The position numbers were made by a program, and so were the translations under genes. Under the pieces are notes generated by a model. It was not told where the DNA came from, searched no databases, and saw only the letters and a list, made by a program, of their open reading frames with translations. From Siniperca chuatsi (Eukaryota > Chordata > Actinopteri > Centrarchiformes > Sinipercidae), in NCBI RefSeq assembly GCF_020085105.1, contig NC_058052.1:5751733-5815732 (forward strand): 64,000 bases of DNA, given 5' to 3'. Below, in pieces: positions 19,681-34,289 of this stretch (position 1 is its first letter; every line of letters begins with the position of its first letter).

Positions 19681-20208
19681 TACGTTTTTTGGAGTTTTAA
19701 TAGGTCTGATATTGTTTTACTGATGTTAAATCTGGTTGCTTTCTTATGTTTTGGGCCGTAAATCAGGCAGGCTGGCACAAAATGTAAATCCTGTAGGCAA
19801 CAGTGGCTTAAAAATGTACAAGACTCAAAAGTGATGTAATTATTTTTAATGTTGAAAGCGCCAAACACTTTCACATTTGCGCGTGGAGATGCCAGCAAAA
19901 GGCTTTGATCGGGCCACAAAAGCCAAAGTTTCACTGCTCAAACTGCTCAGACTTTCATTTCAAGCTCATTTTCAAGCAACGACACTAATGCTTCTGTGTT
20001 ACCTGTTGACTAACAGATGAAACTTGGTTTATGGTAGCAATAAGGACAAACTTTATATTGCCGTAGAGCACTATTTTATTATTGATGTGTTACGATATAT
20101 AATTCGAAATCCTATTATTTTTGATATCTTGATACGTATATTTTATATATAGAATATACTGTAAAATTAATTGGTATATGGACAAGTGATACATGAATTG
20201 GGTTTTTG

Positions 20209-20701
20209 TTAAAGGAATAGTTTGACATTTTGGGAAATACACATTCGCATTCTTGCTGAGAGTTAGATGAAAAGATCGATACCACTCTAATGTCTGTACA
20301 GTAGGCTACATTAAATATGTAGCTAGAACCAACAGGCGGTTAGCTTAGCTTAGTTTGTAGAGTGGAAATGGGGAAACAACAAGCCTAGCTCTGTTCAAAG
20401 ATAACAAAATCTGCTGTGCATTATCTCTAAAGCTCACAAATAAACATATATCTCAATTGTTTAATGCGTACAAAAGCCAGTGTTACAACTACACATTGTA
20501 TTTTTGTGGGGGTTATATGCCGGACTAGTAACTTTTAGGACACAGCTAGCTAGCTATTTCCCCCGTTTCCAGTCTTTATGGTAAGCTAACTGGCTGTCGC
20601 TATGTATTTACCATTCAGACAAGAGAGTGGCATTGCTCTTCTCAACTCTTGGCCAGAAAGAAAATAGGTGCATTTCCCAAAATGTCGAACTGTTCCTTTA
20701 A
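20209..20701. mobile_element. Full-length TTAA-flanked inverted-repeat element (MITE)
   Basis: This is the best copy of the family in the window, 493 bp including the flanking TTAA on both sides. The left end reads ttaaaggaatagtttgac then attttgggaaatac; the right end is its inverse, tttcccaaaatgtcgaac then tgttcctttaa. The imperfect terminal inverted repeats extend about 90 bases. The centre has repeated gttagcttagctta and ctggaaatggggaaac. No open frame is seen, so it is non-autonomous. TTAA targets are typical of piggyBac-type transposases; that family assignment is inferred. Confidence 0.75.
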
Positions 20702-21019
20702 CTGGCCATGTAAGTAATGCACTTGGCCTCCTCCTCATCCATTATGATCATATATCAGGGCACCTGGTCATGCTTTATCACATAACTGTTATGTATGCTT
20801 GCATGTGAAGATCATGTATAGAGTGTAAGAGATGTAATATAAAGGTGATAATTAAATGACAAAATATGTGGAATAAGACCAACTCTGTTTATTAAGAACT
20901 GATTCCGTAGAAAAATCCAAAAATATCAAATCTTACAAAGTAGTTATCAAAATATTTAATTTCATTTAAAACCAAAAAGCTTCTGGAAAGCATACAAGTA
21001 AAAAAATAACATGCTCAGA

Positions 21020-21190
21020 TGAGCTAGCCTAGAGGTGACAGAGCCCTGCAGGCTGCTTCCAGGTCATAGATTTGAAACCCACACAAGAGCCAGTGTTTGT
21101 TCATTATCAGCCATGTGTACTATCACAATGTCCTCGAGCAAGGCACTCTGTGAAGCTACTGGTAAGAGGCTCAGTTGAATGAATAAAACA
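21020..21190 (+). mobile_element. tRNA-derived SINE remnant (V-SINE-like)
   Basis: tagcctagaggtg resembles a tRNA A box. About 45 bases on, gatttgaaaccca resembles a B box. Further downstream comes gtcctcgagcaaggcact, the central motif typical of fish V-SINEs. Confidence 0.5.
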
Positions 21191-22437
21191 CAAAATTGAC
21201 ATCTATATCTAGAAAACATCTGGTATCTGAATAACACATGTGATCACTACTATGACACAGTCATTACAAAGGAAAGACAACACTGAATGTGCTTCCTCCC
21301 ACTTCCTCAATGGAAATTTCAGTACCTTGCCAGTTCTTGAGCGTTTCAGCATGGTTATTGCTTTCACTCTCAACTATGGCTAACATGTATGTACAGAGTG
21401 CACTTAACAGCAAATATTCTGCTAAAAAAACAATAAAACAGTATAATATGTAAGAATCCTTTACAAAGCAATAAAAAGTAAACCCGTGATAATAAGCCAT
21501 TTTTTTCTGCTGTACTTTCAAAATCCCTAACATCCATTTACCCCCATTTTTTTCAAGGTCAAACACCCCAACAAAACATTGATTATTATACAGTATGTTG
21601 ACAGTGAATCCAACTTCACCCGAGAAAGACAAAGAAAGAAAGTAGTACATTCATTTCTTCGGAAATCTAACTTTGGCTTGGAAACCATCAGCATGTCGTT
21701 TGATGAGGTCATCATTACAACCTAAGGCATGGTTCACCCACATACAGGTCTTAGCCTTGCAGAAGCCAGTTGAACTCATGTGAGCTCAGTTTTATTGACT
21801 AGTCTAGAGAATATCCACTGAGGTCCATAATACCAGCAGCTGTAGGCCAAACCAATTAGTGAATTAGGGCGATTAGAACGACCACGCAACTTGGCATCTC
21901 TTCAAACACCCCAACATTTTAGAGGTTACAGGTTGGGGTGGAACCTGTATAGAATCGCACCTTAAACCAATTGTAAACTGGGGCTTTGAACAAGGCATCC
22001 TTGATATAAAATGCGGCAAAGTTCTGAAACTACATGGTCTATTTCTTATCTCAAATCTAATCTAAGAAATCAAATTTGATTGATAATTTTCAGGAGAAGG
22101 TGTCCAGATTTTCCAGATTAATAATGGGAAGCAAAGACCAATGACAGCCATGTTTGGCCAATCAGGTGTAGGAAGCATTCTTGGTGTCTAGTCTGTAAGT
22201 AGTCTGTAATCAATTGTACCACCTAGAAACAATGCCTTTGTCTGGTTATGGATCCAATTGGCTGCCAATAATTTTGCTCTTAAGCCCACTGATGTAATAA
22301 CCCAAGCAAATACCCACTGAGCCTTACTGGGCCAGAATGGGTGAAGCAAAATATCTGGCTTTGCAAGGCTAAACAAGACCAATGTATTCCTTGGCGCTGC
22401 TTCTGTTTATTACTTGACATCAAAAATGTCACTTCTT

Positions 22438-25400
22438 TTAGTCGCTTTGCTGAGTTGCTTTGATCCAGTCAGCCAAAGTTGAAAAGTGGCCTTCGGGGGC
22501 CATTCCGTTGTTTGAATAAGGATTTTGAAGATTTTTAAGAGGCTGGGTGTTGCCACTACCATCTTGCCTCATTGGATCCATGATGGTGCCATTGCTCATA
22601 GGACGAGGAAGCAAGTTGGTGTAAGTATTTCCTTGGCTTTCCCTTGGGGATTGCATGAGAGAAGCATGGGTCTCTCCCACTGTGTTCTGGGGCTCCTGCT
22701 TCAGCTGGAAGCCAGTCTGAGACCCTTCTCCCACCAGGGTCTTCAGAAAATCTTCCCCTTCCATTCCCTGTAGGAAGGGGAAAGATCCCAGCCCCTGTGA
22801 CCCCCCTCCACCTCCAGGTACTGACCCATTAAAGGTGTTCTGGACTGGATTGGGGGAATTGAAATTGGGCCACACACTCTGGAGACCCTGGTTCTGGTTG
22901 CCAAGATGGTTCTGGGCCCGGGTCTCAGAGGTGAGCTCCCCCCTTTGGTGCTGCAGGTGAAAGAGCGGCTGGGACTCTGACTGGCTCATTCCAGGGGCCT
23001 GGGGGACTGTATCCAAGCACTGCAAGTCCCTCATGGAGAGCTGAGGGAGGGTGTTATTCTCAAAGCTGTTGTGCTCCACTCTGTGGGAGTAACCAGGTCC
23101 ACGGTTTGACTGCTGTTGTCTGCTGCTATTAGGACGTGACAGATTGCTCATGACACCAGATGGGTTGATGGTGACTGTATTCATTGAGAGTGCTGGGTTG
23201 GGATTTGCCCATGAATGACTGACTGGTACATTAGGAGCCTGTGATGTCATCATTACATTCTGAGGGCCTGGTTGGTAGGGCTGGTTGAATGCAGTAGGTT
23301 GTTGCTGCATCGTAGATGTTGGCTGTTGCCTCAGGTACATGTTGCTGAGGTCTGGAAAACATATGGTGACTTTTAGTGTGATAACAAGGCAGTATTATCC
23401 TGATCTGGATGGAAATGTTGTATTTGGATTAACATCTAATCATTGCTATTTGAGGGAAACCAAGTTAAACCAGTTACCTTTCCGCATGTGACTCATGGTA
23501 CTCTGTGGCACCGCCTTTGGCCTGTTCATAGCCAGACCAGCAAAAGTACCACCTAAGAAAAGGCCAGAAACCTTTGTTACAATACATACATGTATACTGA
23601 CATACAAAGGACATTCTCATACATGCACATGTGGAATCATATCAGATGGTTTGTACTGTATATACAGTATCATATCTATTACCTGACAATCCTGATATCC
23701 TCATCAAGTTCTCTCTTCTGCGCTTCTTCTCATTGTAGCCGTAAGGATCTATAGCAAACACAAAATGTTCACATATATCACCCAAATATAACGGAGAACT
23801 CGGGCCCAGTTCCTGGACACTAGCATCTGACAGAGGAATGGCGATAGTTTGAGTTTACCAATAACAGAAAGAAGGTGATCATTGCTAACCTTTGTCGTCA
23901 GGCAGATATCTGAAATCCATCGGTTCACTGACTTCCTGATCAGAAGGTCGCCGCAACTGCATTTGCACAGTGACTGACTCTGTTATGGAGGTGTTATAGT
24001 AGGACGGAGTCTTGAAGACAATGGCTACTTGGCGATGAACATCGGCCTGGGAGAAGGAGCCTTTGGCCTCCCAGCCGTCAGAGGAGAAGAATCGCACCTC
24101 AATGTCATCTGGAGGAAAGGCGGATGATGGGATGTCAGGAATGGAAAACTGAATGAACATACCGAGAATTGGGCACTATGGCTATAAATAGCAAAATGGA
24201 CTAATGGATAAGTGGATTTAATGATGATGAATGGAGAGAAAATAGATGCAAGCTAAATGAAAAAAAACATGCAGTATACTGAAAAATGTGTAAAATAATA
24301 AAAGGCTGATCAATTAAAAAAAGGCCTACAGAACATTGATAGTAATGTACCTTTCTGTACTTTGTCACACAGTAAGAAGATCTCATCCCCTCCCTTAACA
24401 CTGCCACTGTTCCTGTTGACGCGACAGATCCTCAGCTCGGCTGTGTTTGGGGCCCCTGATGATACAGAAACAAGTTGTGAACATGCAACCCAACCGACAC
24501 AACAAATCTAACAACTAAGACTGGATACTATAAGTAAGACAACATTTATTTTTCCAAGAATGATAATGTCAGAACCTGCCTTCACATGATCTAGCTTTAG
24601 TGACTCGGAGTAACTTGCTCAATATTTGCTTCAGTTTAGAAAAAGACCACATTCAGTTTACAGTTGAAGCCTCACCAGGTTGAGTCACATGTCACATGCC
24701 TGCAGTCAGAAGAGGAAGTGCTCCATGGTTACGGTGTTGTTTGAGGGTTGGTGTATAAAGAATTTCCTCTTTCTCAATATGTGTGAGGAACACTGAACTA
24801 GTTCACTAAGTGCAACACAGGATATCTACTGGACACACATACGCAGGTCTTGCAACAAACACTTGCGTGAACAGACTGCACAGCTACAGATACTTCTCAA
24901 CCTCTCATTTCTTGAATAGTATTAATATTACTTTATTTCAATTAGTAGGACATTAATAAAAGTCTAGGTAAGGCTATGAAAAGACATGAATATTAGTATA
25001 AAATATTTGCAGCTGTTATATCATCATCATCTCTTCCACTAATCCACTATCTATTGAACCCTAAGGTGGACACACCTAACCTTAGGTTGCCTGTATTCCC
25101 GTCAGTACAATTATATGGCAATTTCATCATGTTCTCATCACTTGTAATTGCCTAACATGACGTCAGCATGAACACACTTTGAAGCAGACAGAGCTCAGCC
25201 ACTCACTGTTGTCATAGATGGGGTTGGTGACGATGGGGTTGAGCGGTCGGGTGTAGTGGCCGTTCTCGTCCTGCAGGAAAACCTGGATACACAGGCGAAC
25301 CACGTTCAAGTCGTACTCCTCTGTCTGCAGCAGCTGCTCACGTGGCACTGAGGTCACACAAACACACACACACACACACACACACAGGTGTCAGCTAGGT

Positions 25401-28400
25401 GAGAGCAAATACTGATGTTCACTAAAAGCATTATTACTGACATAAGACAAACAACCAGCAATATAAGCAAAGGATCACTTACATCACTGAGCTTAAGCTC
25501 TGATACTACACAGAGTAGATGGTTTCCCAAGTTCACCCAAATAACCATAAGATGCAAAGCTAGAAGAATTTTTCACCTTGGCCCTAGTGAGCTCAGATAG
25601 TTTTGGTTTTATGTGCTTAGGTTTTAACTTATCTGCCTCCAGTTGTTGAAGAAGTATTCGAATCATTTACTTAAATAAAAGTACTCGATTGTGAGTTAAA
25701 GTCCAGCATTGAAAATTATACCTAAGCAAATGTATGTATTATCAGCAAAATGTACTCAAAATTAAAAGTACTTATAATACAAATATACAGACCTTTATTA
25801 CTATTCTATACTATATTATAGGATTATTATTATTATTGTTATTGATGCAGTAATGTGTAAGTAGCATTTTACAGTTGTAACTGGTTGAGGTGGAGCTAAT
25901 TTGAACTATTTTATATACTGTTGGGCAGTTTAATTTATGACAATGCATCATATTTTATAAACTCATATGTTTTGCATGAAAAATCTTGATTTGTACATTT
26001 ACTAGTAACTATAGCTGTAAAATAAATGTAGTGGGGTAAAAACTGCAATATTTCCCGCTGGATTGTAGTGGACCAGATGTACACCACAGCAATTAAATGG
26101 AGGTTAATGGAATTTCGTTTGTGGTGTTTAATCCACAGATAGTTAATAGCATGGTCTGTGGATTATCTTGTGTAACCAGGACATTGTTTATGAAAATACA
26201 CTTTGTTGGTGAATTTTTCAAATTTAGTTTTTCAATTCTTTGACTACCATAGACAAATGGCGGCAGAAGTTTTAAAGGCGGGTACCTCAATATTACACAA
26301 CATCAAGCTATCCGCATGGCCAGACACCACTAAAAGTAAGTTAAAACATACCTCTTTTTGAAATTTGGGTGAACCGACCATTTAAGATTGTTGGCTAAAC
26401 TGGATTTAAGAGTATTTCCCCTCCACTATATCCCTTTTTATGATGCATATAGCAACAATATAAGTGTGCTTCAATTGCATCATAATTAATATAATCACAG
26501 AATAATGAAACCAAATGTGCAAAAAAATAGTGTATTGAACAATTAATGACATAAACGTGTCAAACCATCAAAACATAGATATATAGATAGATATATAGAT
26601 AGATAGTCTATAAGGTTCTCATGTTTGTCAAATCTGTAGGCTGTCCCCAAAACCTCAACTTTGGATCAACATAAACACGTCAGAGATAAGCTTTTTCAAG
26701 CGTCCACAACCTACACTCTCATTTGCACACACTCACACACACAAATACATGCAAGCGTCACACATACCGCCCTCAGAGGCAACACACAAACACACACCTT
26801 GCAGGGAGAGCTTTTACTGAGAGACGCCCACACACCGACACACACACACACACCAGGCTTTCACATCTGCCTACTTTCTCTTCCTCCATCTCTTTAGCGC
26901 TCATGTCGAGGCCATCCCCGCCTACAATTTGTCGCCACGGTGACGCTCGGCGACGTCACCTCAGAGTGGAAAGAAGTGTGTGTGCCTGTGTGTGTGAGTG
27001 TCTGCACAACACAGAAGCAAGAGATGAGACTCCCTGCACGAGTGACCATGATGGCTCCTGACGTGTGTGAAAGTGGTGGGACAAGAGCGAGTGTCAAGTC
27101 AAATCTCTTAAACTTGCTAACTTCATAATGTGCTTCGCACCCATTTTAACACTGACAGTATAATACCAGAATTTGTTATTGTTCCAAACGTATTCCATGG
27201 TGATAATACGTGCATATTCCTGACAGAAAAGCATTTGTGAGATGTAGGGAAACTCCTCATCCTTAATGAATGTGTCACTGGACATGTTCAGTGCAAACAG
27301 CTAGCAAGGTATTTTTCCTGCTTTGTCTCTGCATGCGCTGCTGGCACCAGCCATTATCCTTCTCAAGGCTCAAGTCCAAGTTAAGTCACAGGTCATCAGT
27401 GCAGCCACAAGTCTGTTTGGATATTGCTTAGTCAGAAGTCATCCAATGTGTGACTTGAGCGTGACTGTAGTCCACAGCTGTGGAATTACCGACGACTAAC
27501 ATGTCTCTCCAAGCCCCACATCTCCTCGAGCAGTTTTAGTGAGAAATGATACAATACACGTTAACCTCGACGTGAAGCTTCAAGCTTTGTTCAAAAACTC
27601 TGATATTAGATATCAGATACAGCCAAAACATGTCAGACTGGCTCTAACTTTTATAACAATGTTCTATATTAGATGGCATATAGCATTCAGACCTGTCTGA
27701 CGTGCTTTAAATCAACTGCAGTTTTGTTTGGATGCAGCCATACAGGAATTGTTTGACATTCTGGCAAATACGCTTACTTGCTTTCTTTCTGAGAGTTTGA
27801 TGAGAAGATCAACACCACTCTCATAAATGTCCGTTAAATATGAAGCATCTTGGTTAGCTTAGCTTAACATAAAGACTGGAAACGGGGGGGAAACAGCCTG
27901 GTTCTGTCCAAAGGTAAAAAAAACATCGCCTACCAGCACCTCTAGAGCTAACTAATGAACACTTTATACCTCATTTCTGTACAAAAAACTGAGGTGTACA
28001 AGACAGAATGTGTTACCTTTGGACAGAGCCATGCTAGCTGTTCCCCCCATCTTCCAGTCTTCATGCTAAGTTAAGCTAACTGTCTCCTGCTTCATATTTG
28101 ACTGAGAGTCATGAGAGTGGTATCAATCTTCGAAACTAACTCTCGGCAAGAAAGTGAATAAGCATATTTCCCAAAATGTAGAACTATCTTTTAAAGACAA
28201 GCACCTGGTAGCCATAAGCATTTTAGAAGTATGTAAAACAATTTAGTAGTATACTACTTAGTAATATATAAATGAATACGTCATGATGTAGCCATCACAG
28301 AGCATATTTGGAGAATGCAGTATTTACTAAATGAGGAGTTCCCTCTGTTTCAAACAAAAAAGTAACAACACTGAAAATTAAAACTGCTGAGGGCTGAGGT

Positions 28401-31400
28401 GTCTCTCTATAACAATAAAGTCATGCAGCTCCATGCAGCTCTGCTCTACTTCAGATTTCTGTTTGGTCATCAGGTTTGTCTGTTGTAGGTGGCAGAGACA
28501 GACCCACAGTGGAGAAACTGAAGGAGGGAGAAATGAAGACTTGCTCGTGTATGAAAGTGGAACTGTTAAAGCAAATATTGATGGAACATACTAAGTTGGT
28601 CTGTATGAGTGCTGTATGCGTGAGTGTGTTAGTGAAAGAGGCTGACGCTGGACAGGTGCAGGAAAGTTGGTTGGAGGTAAAAGCAGTGGTGAGTGAGTGT
28701 GTGTGGTGGAAAGAAACTGGGCCCGGAGGCACCGGGCATCCTGGCTGCATGAAGCTGCACCTGCAGAAGGACGAGGTCATTGGCTGTGGGGGTGACGGGG
28801 ACAGTGAATGGCGGGGGAGGGGGGTGTGCGCGAGGTGAGTGGTTAGTGTGAATGTTGGAGCAGAATGTGAGAGTGAGAAAGAAGGGGAGGCAGGTGCCAA
28901 GCCTCACCGCAAACAGCGTCTCCACTGCATGACTCACAATTTCATCAAGTTTCATGGCATGCATCGTTCAGTTTGTGTGTCTTACTGAGGCTGAGGCAAT
29001 GGCTACAGAATCATATATTAAAGTTACATCATATATATATCTATATACCTGCACTGTAATATGAAATTACTATATGTAGCATTTAGAGTTCCACGCACAG
29101 GTCAGTTCTCCTCTGAAATCTATGTTACTGCTTTACAGCACATAGGGAAATTGCTTAAAGGCACAAAAATTATAGAGGATGGTTTGGATACAAACATAGC
29201 GGAAGTATTTTGGCAATAGCAAATAATAGAAAGAGTAAAAGGCCAACGGAAAAACCACTTCCAGCATGTTAAACCTCTTCAGTCAAACAGACAATTAGAG
29301 AATGGACAAGTAGCGATATTGTCTTTGTGACAGAAAACATTCAGGTTTATGGAACTTGGAAATTACCAAATCTCTGCCAATATTACTCTACATTACTCTC
29401 CTCTATGATCTCATTTGCGTACACTGATTATACTTAGGTAAAACAATGAATTGGGCAATGATGATTTGAGTTTCAAAACTAATTTATGTGACTTTTAACC
29501 TACTTAACCTACTATTGTATCGATATGTAGGTTACATATATGTAAAATACGTGTCGTATGGGCTCAAATAAGGGTCAAAAAGATTTTGAGCTTGCGGAAT
29601 GATGTTAAGAAATCATTTTAAAGCCTGTGGTTGTATATCACCCTTTGTAAACCTGTGAAACAGAGAAAACTGGAGGAAAAAAAGACACAGTCTATAGTGA
29701 TTTAAAGTGATAGGCATGGCTATGCAGGTTTAATCACTGTTGTTTGATATCACTGAGTGATAGAGGGAGGCAAAACTATGGGCTCAAATAAGGATCAATA
29801 ATATTTTCAGTTTTTGAAATGGTGTTCAGAAATAATTTCCCTTTGTGAGCCTGCAAAAACCCTCAAGACTTAGAACTGTAGAAAAAATGAAAGAATGACT
29901 AACTACAATTTGTGCATAAAGTATATCAAAGGTGAGCTTACACAAAGAGTGAGAAGAGCGGATTTCTTGGAGGAGAAAGCACTGTCGCAAACATTTACCA
30001 GGTGTACCACCACCACACTGTGAAATGTGAGGGGATAGTAATACAGAAACATATTACTACGTCACACACACACACACGCACACACACACACACACACACT
30101 ATTCTGTTCTGTGTCATTACCAGTACAGGTGAGGTGAGCTTACAGTGACTTAACTGACTCTGTGATCTCATTAGGTCTCAAGTCATTACGCGTTCAACTA
30201 CACCGTTGTAGCCCAAAACACCATCTCACATGCATGAAATGAGGTGAGGTCAGTGTGTGTGTGTGTGTGTGTGTGTGTAAGGTGGTTGGGTTTAGGGGAG
30301 TGTGAGCGGGGGGTGGGGGGGGGGGCATATCTCCCCTGACACAGGAAGCAGCTGAGTTTCACAGCAGAAGTGAGCTGAAGAGTGGGGAAGGTTTGAGCCA
30401 CGTGAAAAAGAAATCCAGCTGCCCATCGTACAGTCTGCAGCAATAAATACATTTAGTCTGCGCCTGGGGTATTGCCATGGCTACATGCCATCTGACATTC
30501 AGCTCCTGTATCTATACCTGGCACTTTACTAGATATGATTGGTTGAGCTTCACACGACATCTTGCTCTGTTTGCTTGGAATGTCGGTTAATCTAGAAATT
30601 AAAGCTGCACTCGTAAGTCAACAGGAGTACAAGCTAAACAATAAGAAACTGAAAACATACGCCTCATATAAAGCGGCTGCATCCAACTTTAATTCCACCC
30701 TCTCGACAACTTTCCTGTAGCTAGACAGAACATGAACTGAACATGATGGCCCACTTCCCATCAGTGGTTCTTCGTGGACAAACTATTGACAAGATTACTT
30801 TTGATGCAATCTCATCCACGTTCGAGGTTAAAGCTGGGTCATCTAGTCACCTCCAACCTCCTTGTACTCCCTTTTAGATGAAGATGCAGAAAACAGCATT
30901 AAAATTAGGAATTCTGTCATATTATTCATACGTTCTATTCATCTATCAAAGTCCATCTATACTCGTGATAATAAACAAAACTGCTCTATTAGGGAATGAC
31001 ATGGGGAAGATGGTAAATGGTGACATGAAAGTATCAGTTTTACATAATCTACGAAATCAAGCTGCTGGCTTTAGGAGCAAATTGTCTATGGTTACAAATA
31101 TCCACTGCATCCTTCTAGACCACATGATTCACACAATAAAATATCTTGAAGGGTAGCAGTGCGGACATTTGTATAGTCTGACATCACTGCAAAAAACACC
31201 ACTGGTGTTTCAAGTCTTCAACTTCGAAGATCTAAATTAGTTCTTTAACTCTAATAGCAAGCAGATAAGAAAATAGACATGTGGTCATATATGGTGAAGC
31301 TCAGCAGAGACTAAAAATGTCAGCTAGGGTTAGAGCTTCATATCACCCAGGAACCATCTATATCATAGTTTCATGTTTGCCTTATCGGTCTACGAGGCTC

Positions 31401-34253
31401 TGTATGCAGCGCTTAGGCTGATTTGCGCAAGTGAAAGTAAAGTATCAGGTTTCAACACTTTTGCAAACACAGAAAGTCCTAAATCAAAGCATTAGAGCAA
31501 ATTACAAATATGTGAAATATGTGTGGTTAACAGAGAACTCTGAGGACAGATTTTTGGTTAATTCAAGCAGCTTTAGTCACCACTTATTGCCTCTTAGACT
31601 TGCCAACATGCACATTTGCCTAGTGCAATTTTAAAAATGTATGATATTGCGTTATATCTGTAACAACCATAAGTTTAAAGATCAAAAACCAAACACAAAC
31701 ACTAAAAGAATATATGTCTAAATCAAACCCGATCATAAACCTTTTATTCCCTCCATGGTTTTACAGTCCTGTAAAGCACCATACCCTACTTTTATCATCA
31801 TGACTGAGAGCTGGGGAACCCCTTGGTCCACCCCCCCCCCCTTTAATGAATCCTGCATTCCCAGCTCTCACGTGGCATCCTGCACTGTGCTGAATTGAGC
31901 AACTGTGACCAAGAATGGGGAAGTAGCTCAACGCCTGTTTGTACACGAGAACCGCTGTCTGTCTGCACCGGAGCACCACAGAATGAAAGCGCACTGAGGA
32001 AACGGCATTATCATAGACAGTGCGGTGGCAAGAGAGCGGGTTTTCGACTTGATGTTAGGAAAATCTTCTCGACTGCCTGAGAACTGGGTCAACAAGCATT
32101 TGAAAACAATTCTTTTGAATTGTTTTGAACATGTTTGAACAGTAACAACTGCAGGAAAAGCAACAGCAGCAACAACAACAGTAACAACCAGCTACAGTAA
32201 CAGCAAACAACAACAACAATGATATCAGTGCAGCAGCAGAATTCAAATAAAGCATTTCACCTAAATACAATGACACTATTTACTTTGTCCACTGCAAATT
32301 AGTTGGTATCAGCATATACAGTACAGTATAATGGCAGATATGCAAAAAGAAATGCTAATATATCAGTGTTTTACAGGCTTCATTTATATATATATTACCC
32401 TTATTTTTTTATTCATGTTTAAAACATCTTTGTTTGTGTGTTTGTGCTTTTATTTATTACTGTTTAATACTAAGTTAATGGGATTTGTTATAATATTATA
32501 AAGAGTACGGTCTAGACCTGCTCTGTAGGAAAAGTGCAATGAGATGACTTCTGTTACGAATTGGCGCTATATAAATAAAACTGAACTGAATTGAATGTCA
32601 TAGATAAGAGTCATAATGTTAACAAATTGATTCAGTGTCTCGATGCCTGTTACGCAGCAATAACTACCTAATCTACCTACGGTTCGCTACCATTAGCCAC
32701 CATAAGCTCCTGGTCATGCCAGACCAGGTGAGGCTGTAACAGCAAAACTCCTGAGTGTATATCGAACTAAGCTAGAGTGCATTTTATTGCTTATGAATTG
32801 AACTTTTCATTTGTACGAGTGAGATTGTGTTAATTCTTCTTTTAAAAGATACAGTCTTGCTTTAAAGTACATGTACTTAAAGGATAAGGCTCGCGTTATT
32901 CTATAGTTTTTAGTTTTAAGGCAATGTCACTCGGATGGTCGGTTAGTGCACCACTTATCTCAAACACTAGTGGATGGATTGCCATAACATTTTGCACAGA
33001 CCTTCATGATCAATAACGGCATGTTAGCATGCTGATGTTAGCATTTAGCTTACATCCGCTAACTTGTCTGTAGACTCTTAGTCTTGTCTCATTGTCAAAA
33101 CCAAAACCAGCAACTACCTACTAAAGATGTAGATGTTATAAAAAATGATGATGTATTTTTTTTAAAGGCTCAGTAATTTCCTGTATTTTTCCTCAAACAG
33201 GAGTAAACAGTGCATTTGTTGTTGTTCTATTTTCAGCGGCGGATTAATCCACATTTGGTGAGTACTTCCGGCAGCAGGACGATGTATGTGGGCCTGACTC
33301 AAAGCAAACTACAGTAGCCATGTAGACAGTGTTGAAAGAACATGTCACCCTTTGCAACGGTGTGACTCACTGATGTGTGTTTTATAGTTTGTGTACAACA
33401 GTGGAGCTCTACGGCACAGAGGAAGCAGATATATCAGGCTTTGGATACACACACAATACCTGTTAGTAGGATACATTCATTGATGGTTTTAGTCTTTTCT
33501 TTGGATTTACTGACAACAACTGTAATTTACCCTGCCTCAGTCAAAAAAGACCACAATTATATATTCTGTTTCAAATAGTTTTTGTTTAGGCCTTTGTGTT
33601 AACAACAAATACGAGTATATGATTATCAGATTTTACTTATTCTCAAATACTAATGTCAGTATTGGCCCTAAAAAAAATCCAGTATCCTTCAGGTTCTGAA
33701 GATGATATGTTACACAAGTGGGTTGAAACCACTGCTGTCAGTCAGTGTAATGTGTACTCCCGATGAAACACATGAAAACAGAAGAAATTCAGAGCAGGAG
33801 GACTCACCATTGAAGGGGTTGATCCCTCTGGTAATCCTCTGTACGATCGCATCTTTCACTTCCCTCCTTCTCACACACTGGATACCCAGATTCTGGAAAC
33901 TGCGTGAATAATATTACAACAGGGCCGTGAGAAAGTGACAGACTTTTATAGTGCTGCAGCAAGTTGATCATAATAAACAAAGCGCATGGGGCCACACCTG
34001 AGTGAAGTATGATCTCAAAAAAGAATGCTGTTGTGTGTAAAGTTGTGTGTGAAGATCAACTTCATCTAACCCATCTGGTTTTGCTTGTAAAACAGATTAC
34101 CGCAAACTAATGACTTTTCTGATAATGTTTGGAGTAATTCCATTGATATACGGAGAAATCTAAATTAATCTGAATTTACTACACAAGTCCATGAGGGATT
34201 TGCAAATTATACACACCAAAAGATACTGACTCATTCTCTCAAACACATGCTCG

Positions 34254-34289
<36 letters not shown>

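Larger units (their letters stand above)
10986..22437. other. Long intergenic region between REL and PEX13
   Basis: I found no conserved protein or structured RNA in 11.4 kb. About 10,986-11,100 should contain the PEX13 5' UTR and promoter. The PEX13 start codon is at 10983-10985. The remainder holds TTAA-flanked inverted-repeat elements (near 12.9, 19.1-19.7 and 20.2-20.7 kb), two V-SINE-like remnants, a GT repeat at 12,423-12,441 and AT-rich unique sequence. The REL 3' UTR must occupy the right-hand end. AATAAA candidates on the minus strand are at 22406-22411 and 21791-21796, without a clear choice. Confidence 0.6.

Noticed and set aside
21264..21715. 128-codon open frame on the minus strand beyond the REL stop
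   Set aside because: It starts with hydrophobic text but shows no domain and has no partner exons; more likely 3' UTR or intergenic chance.
28451..28964. Open frames of 149, 120 and 111 codons on both strands
   Set aside because: All lie in one REL intron, with Ser/Thr/Pro-rich composition from a purine/pyrimidine-biased stretch; no family resemblance.
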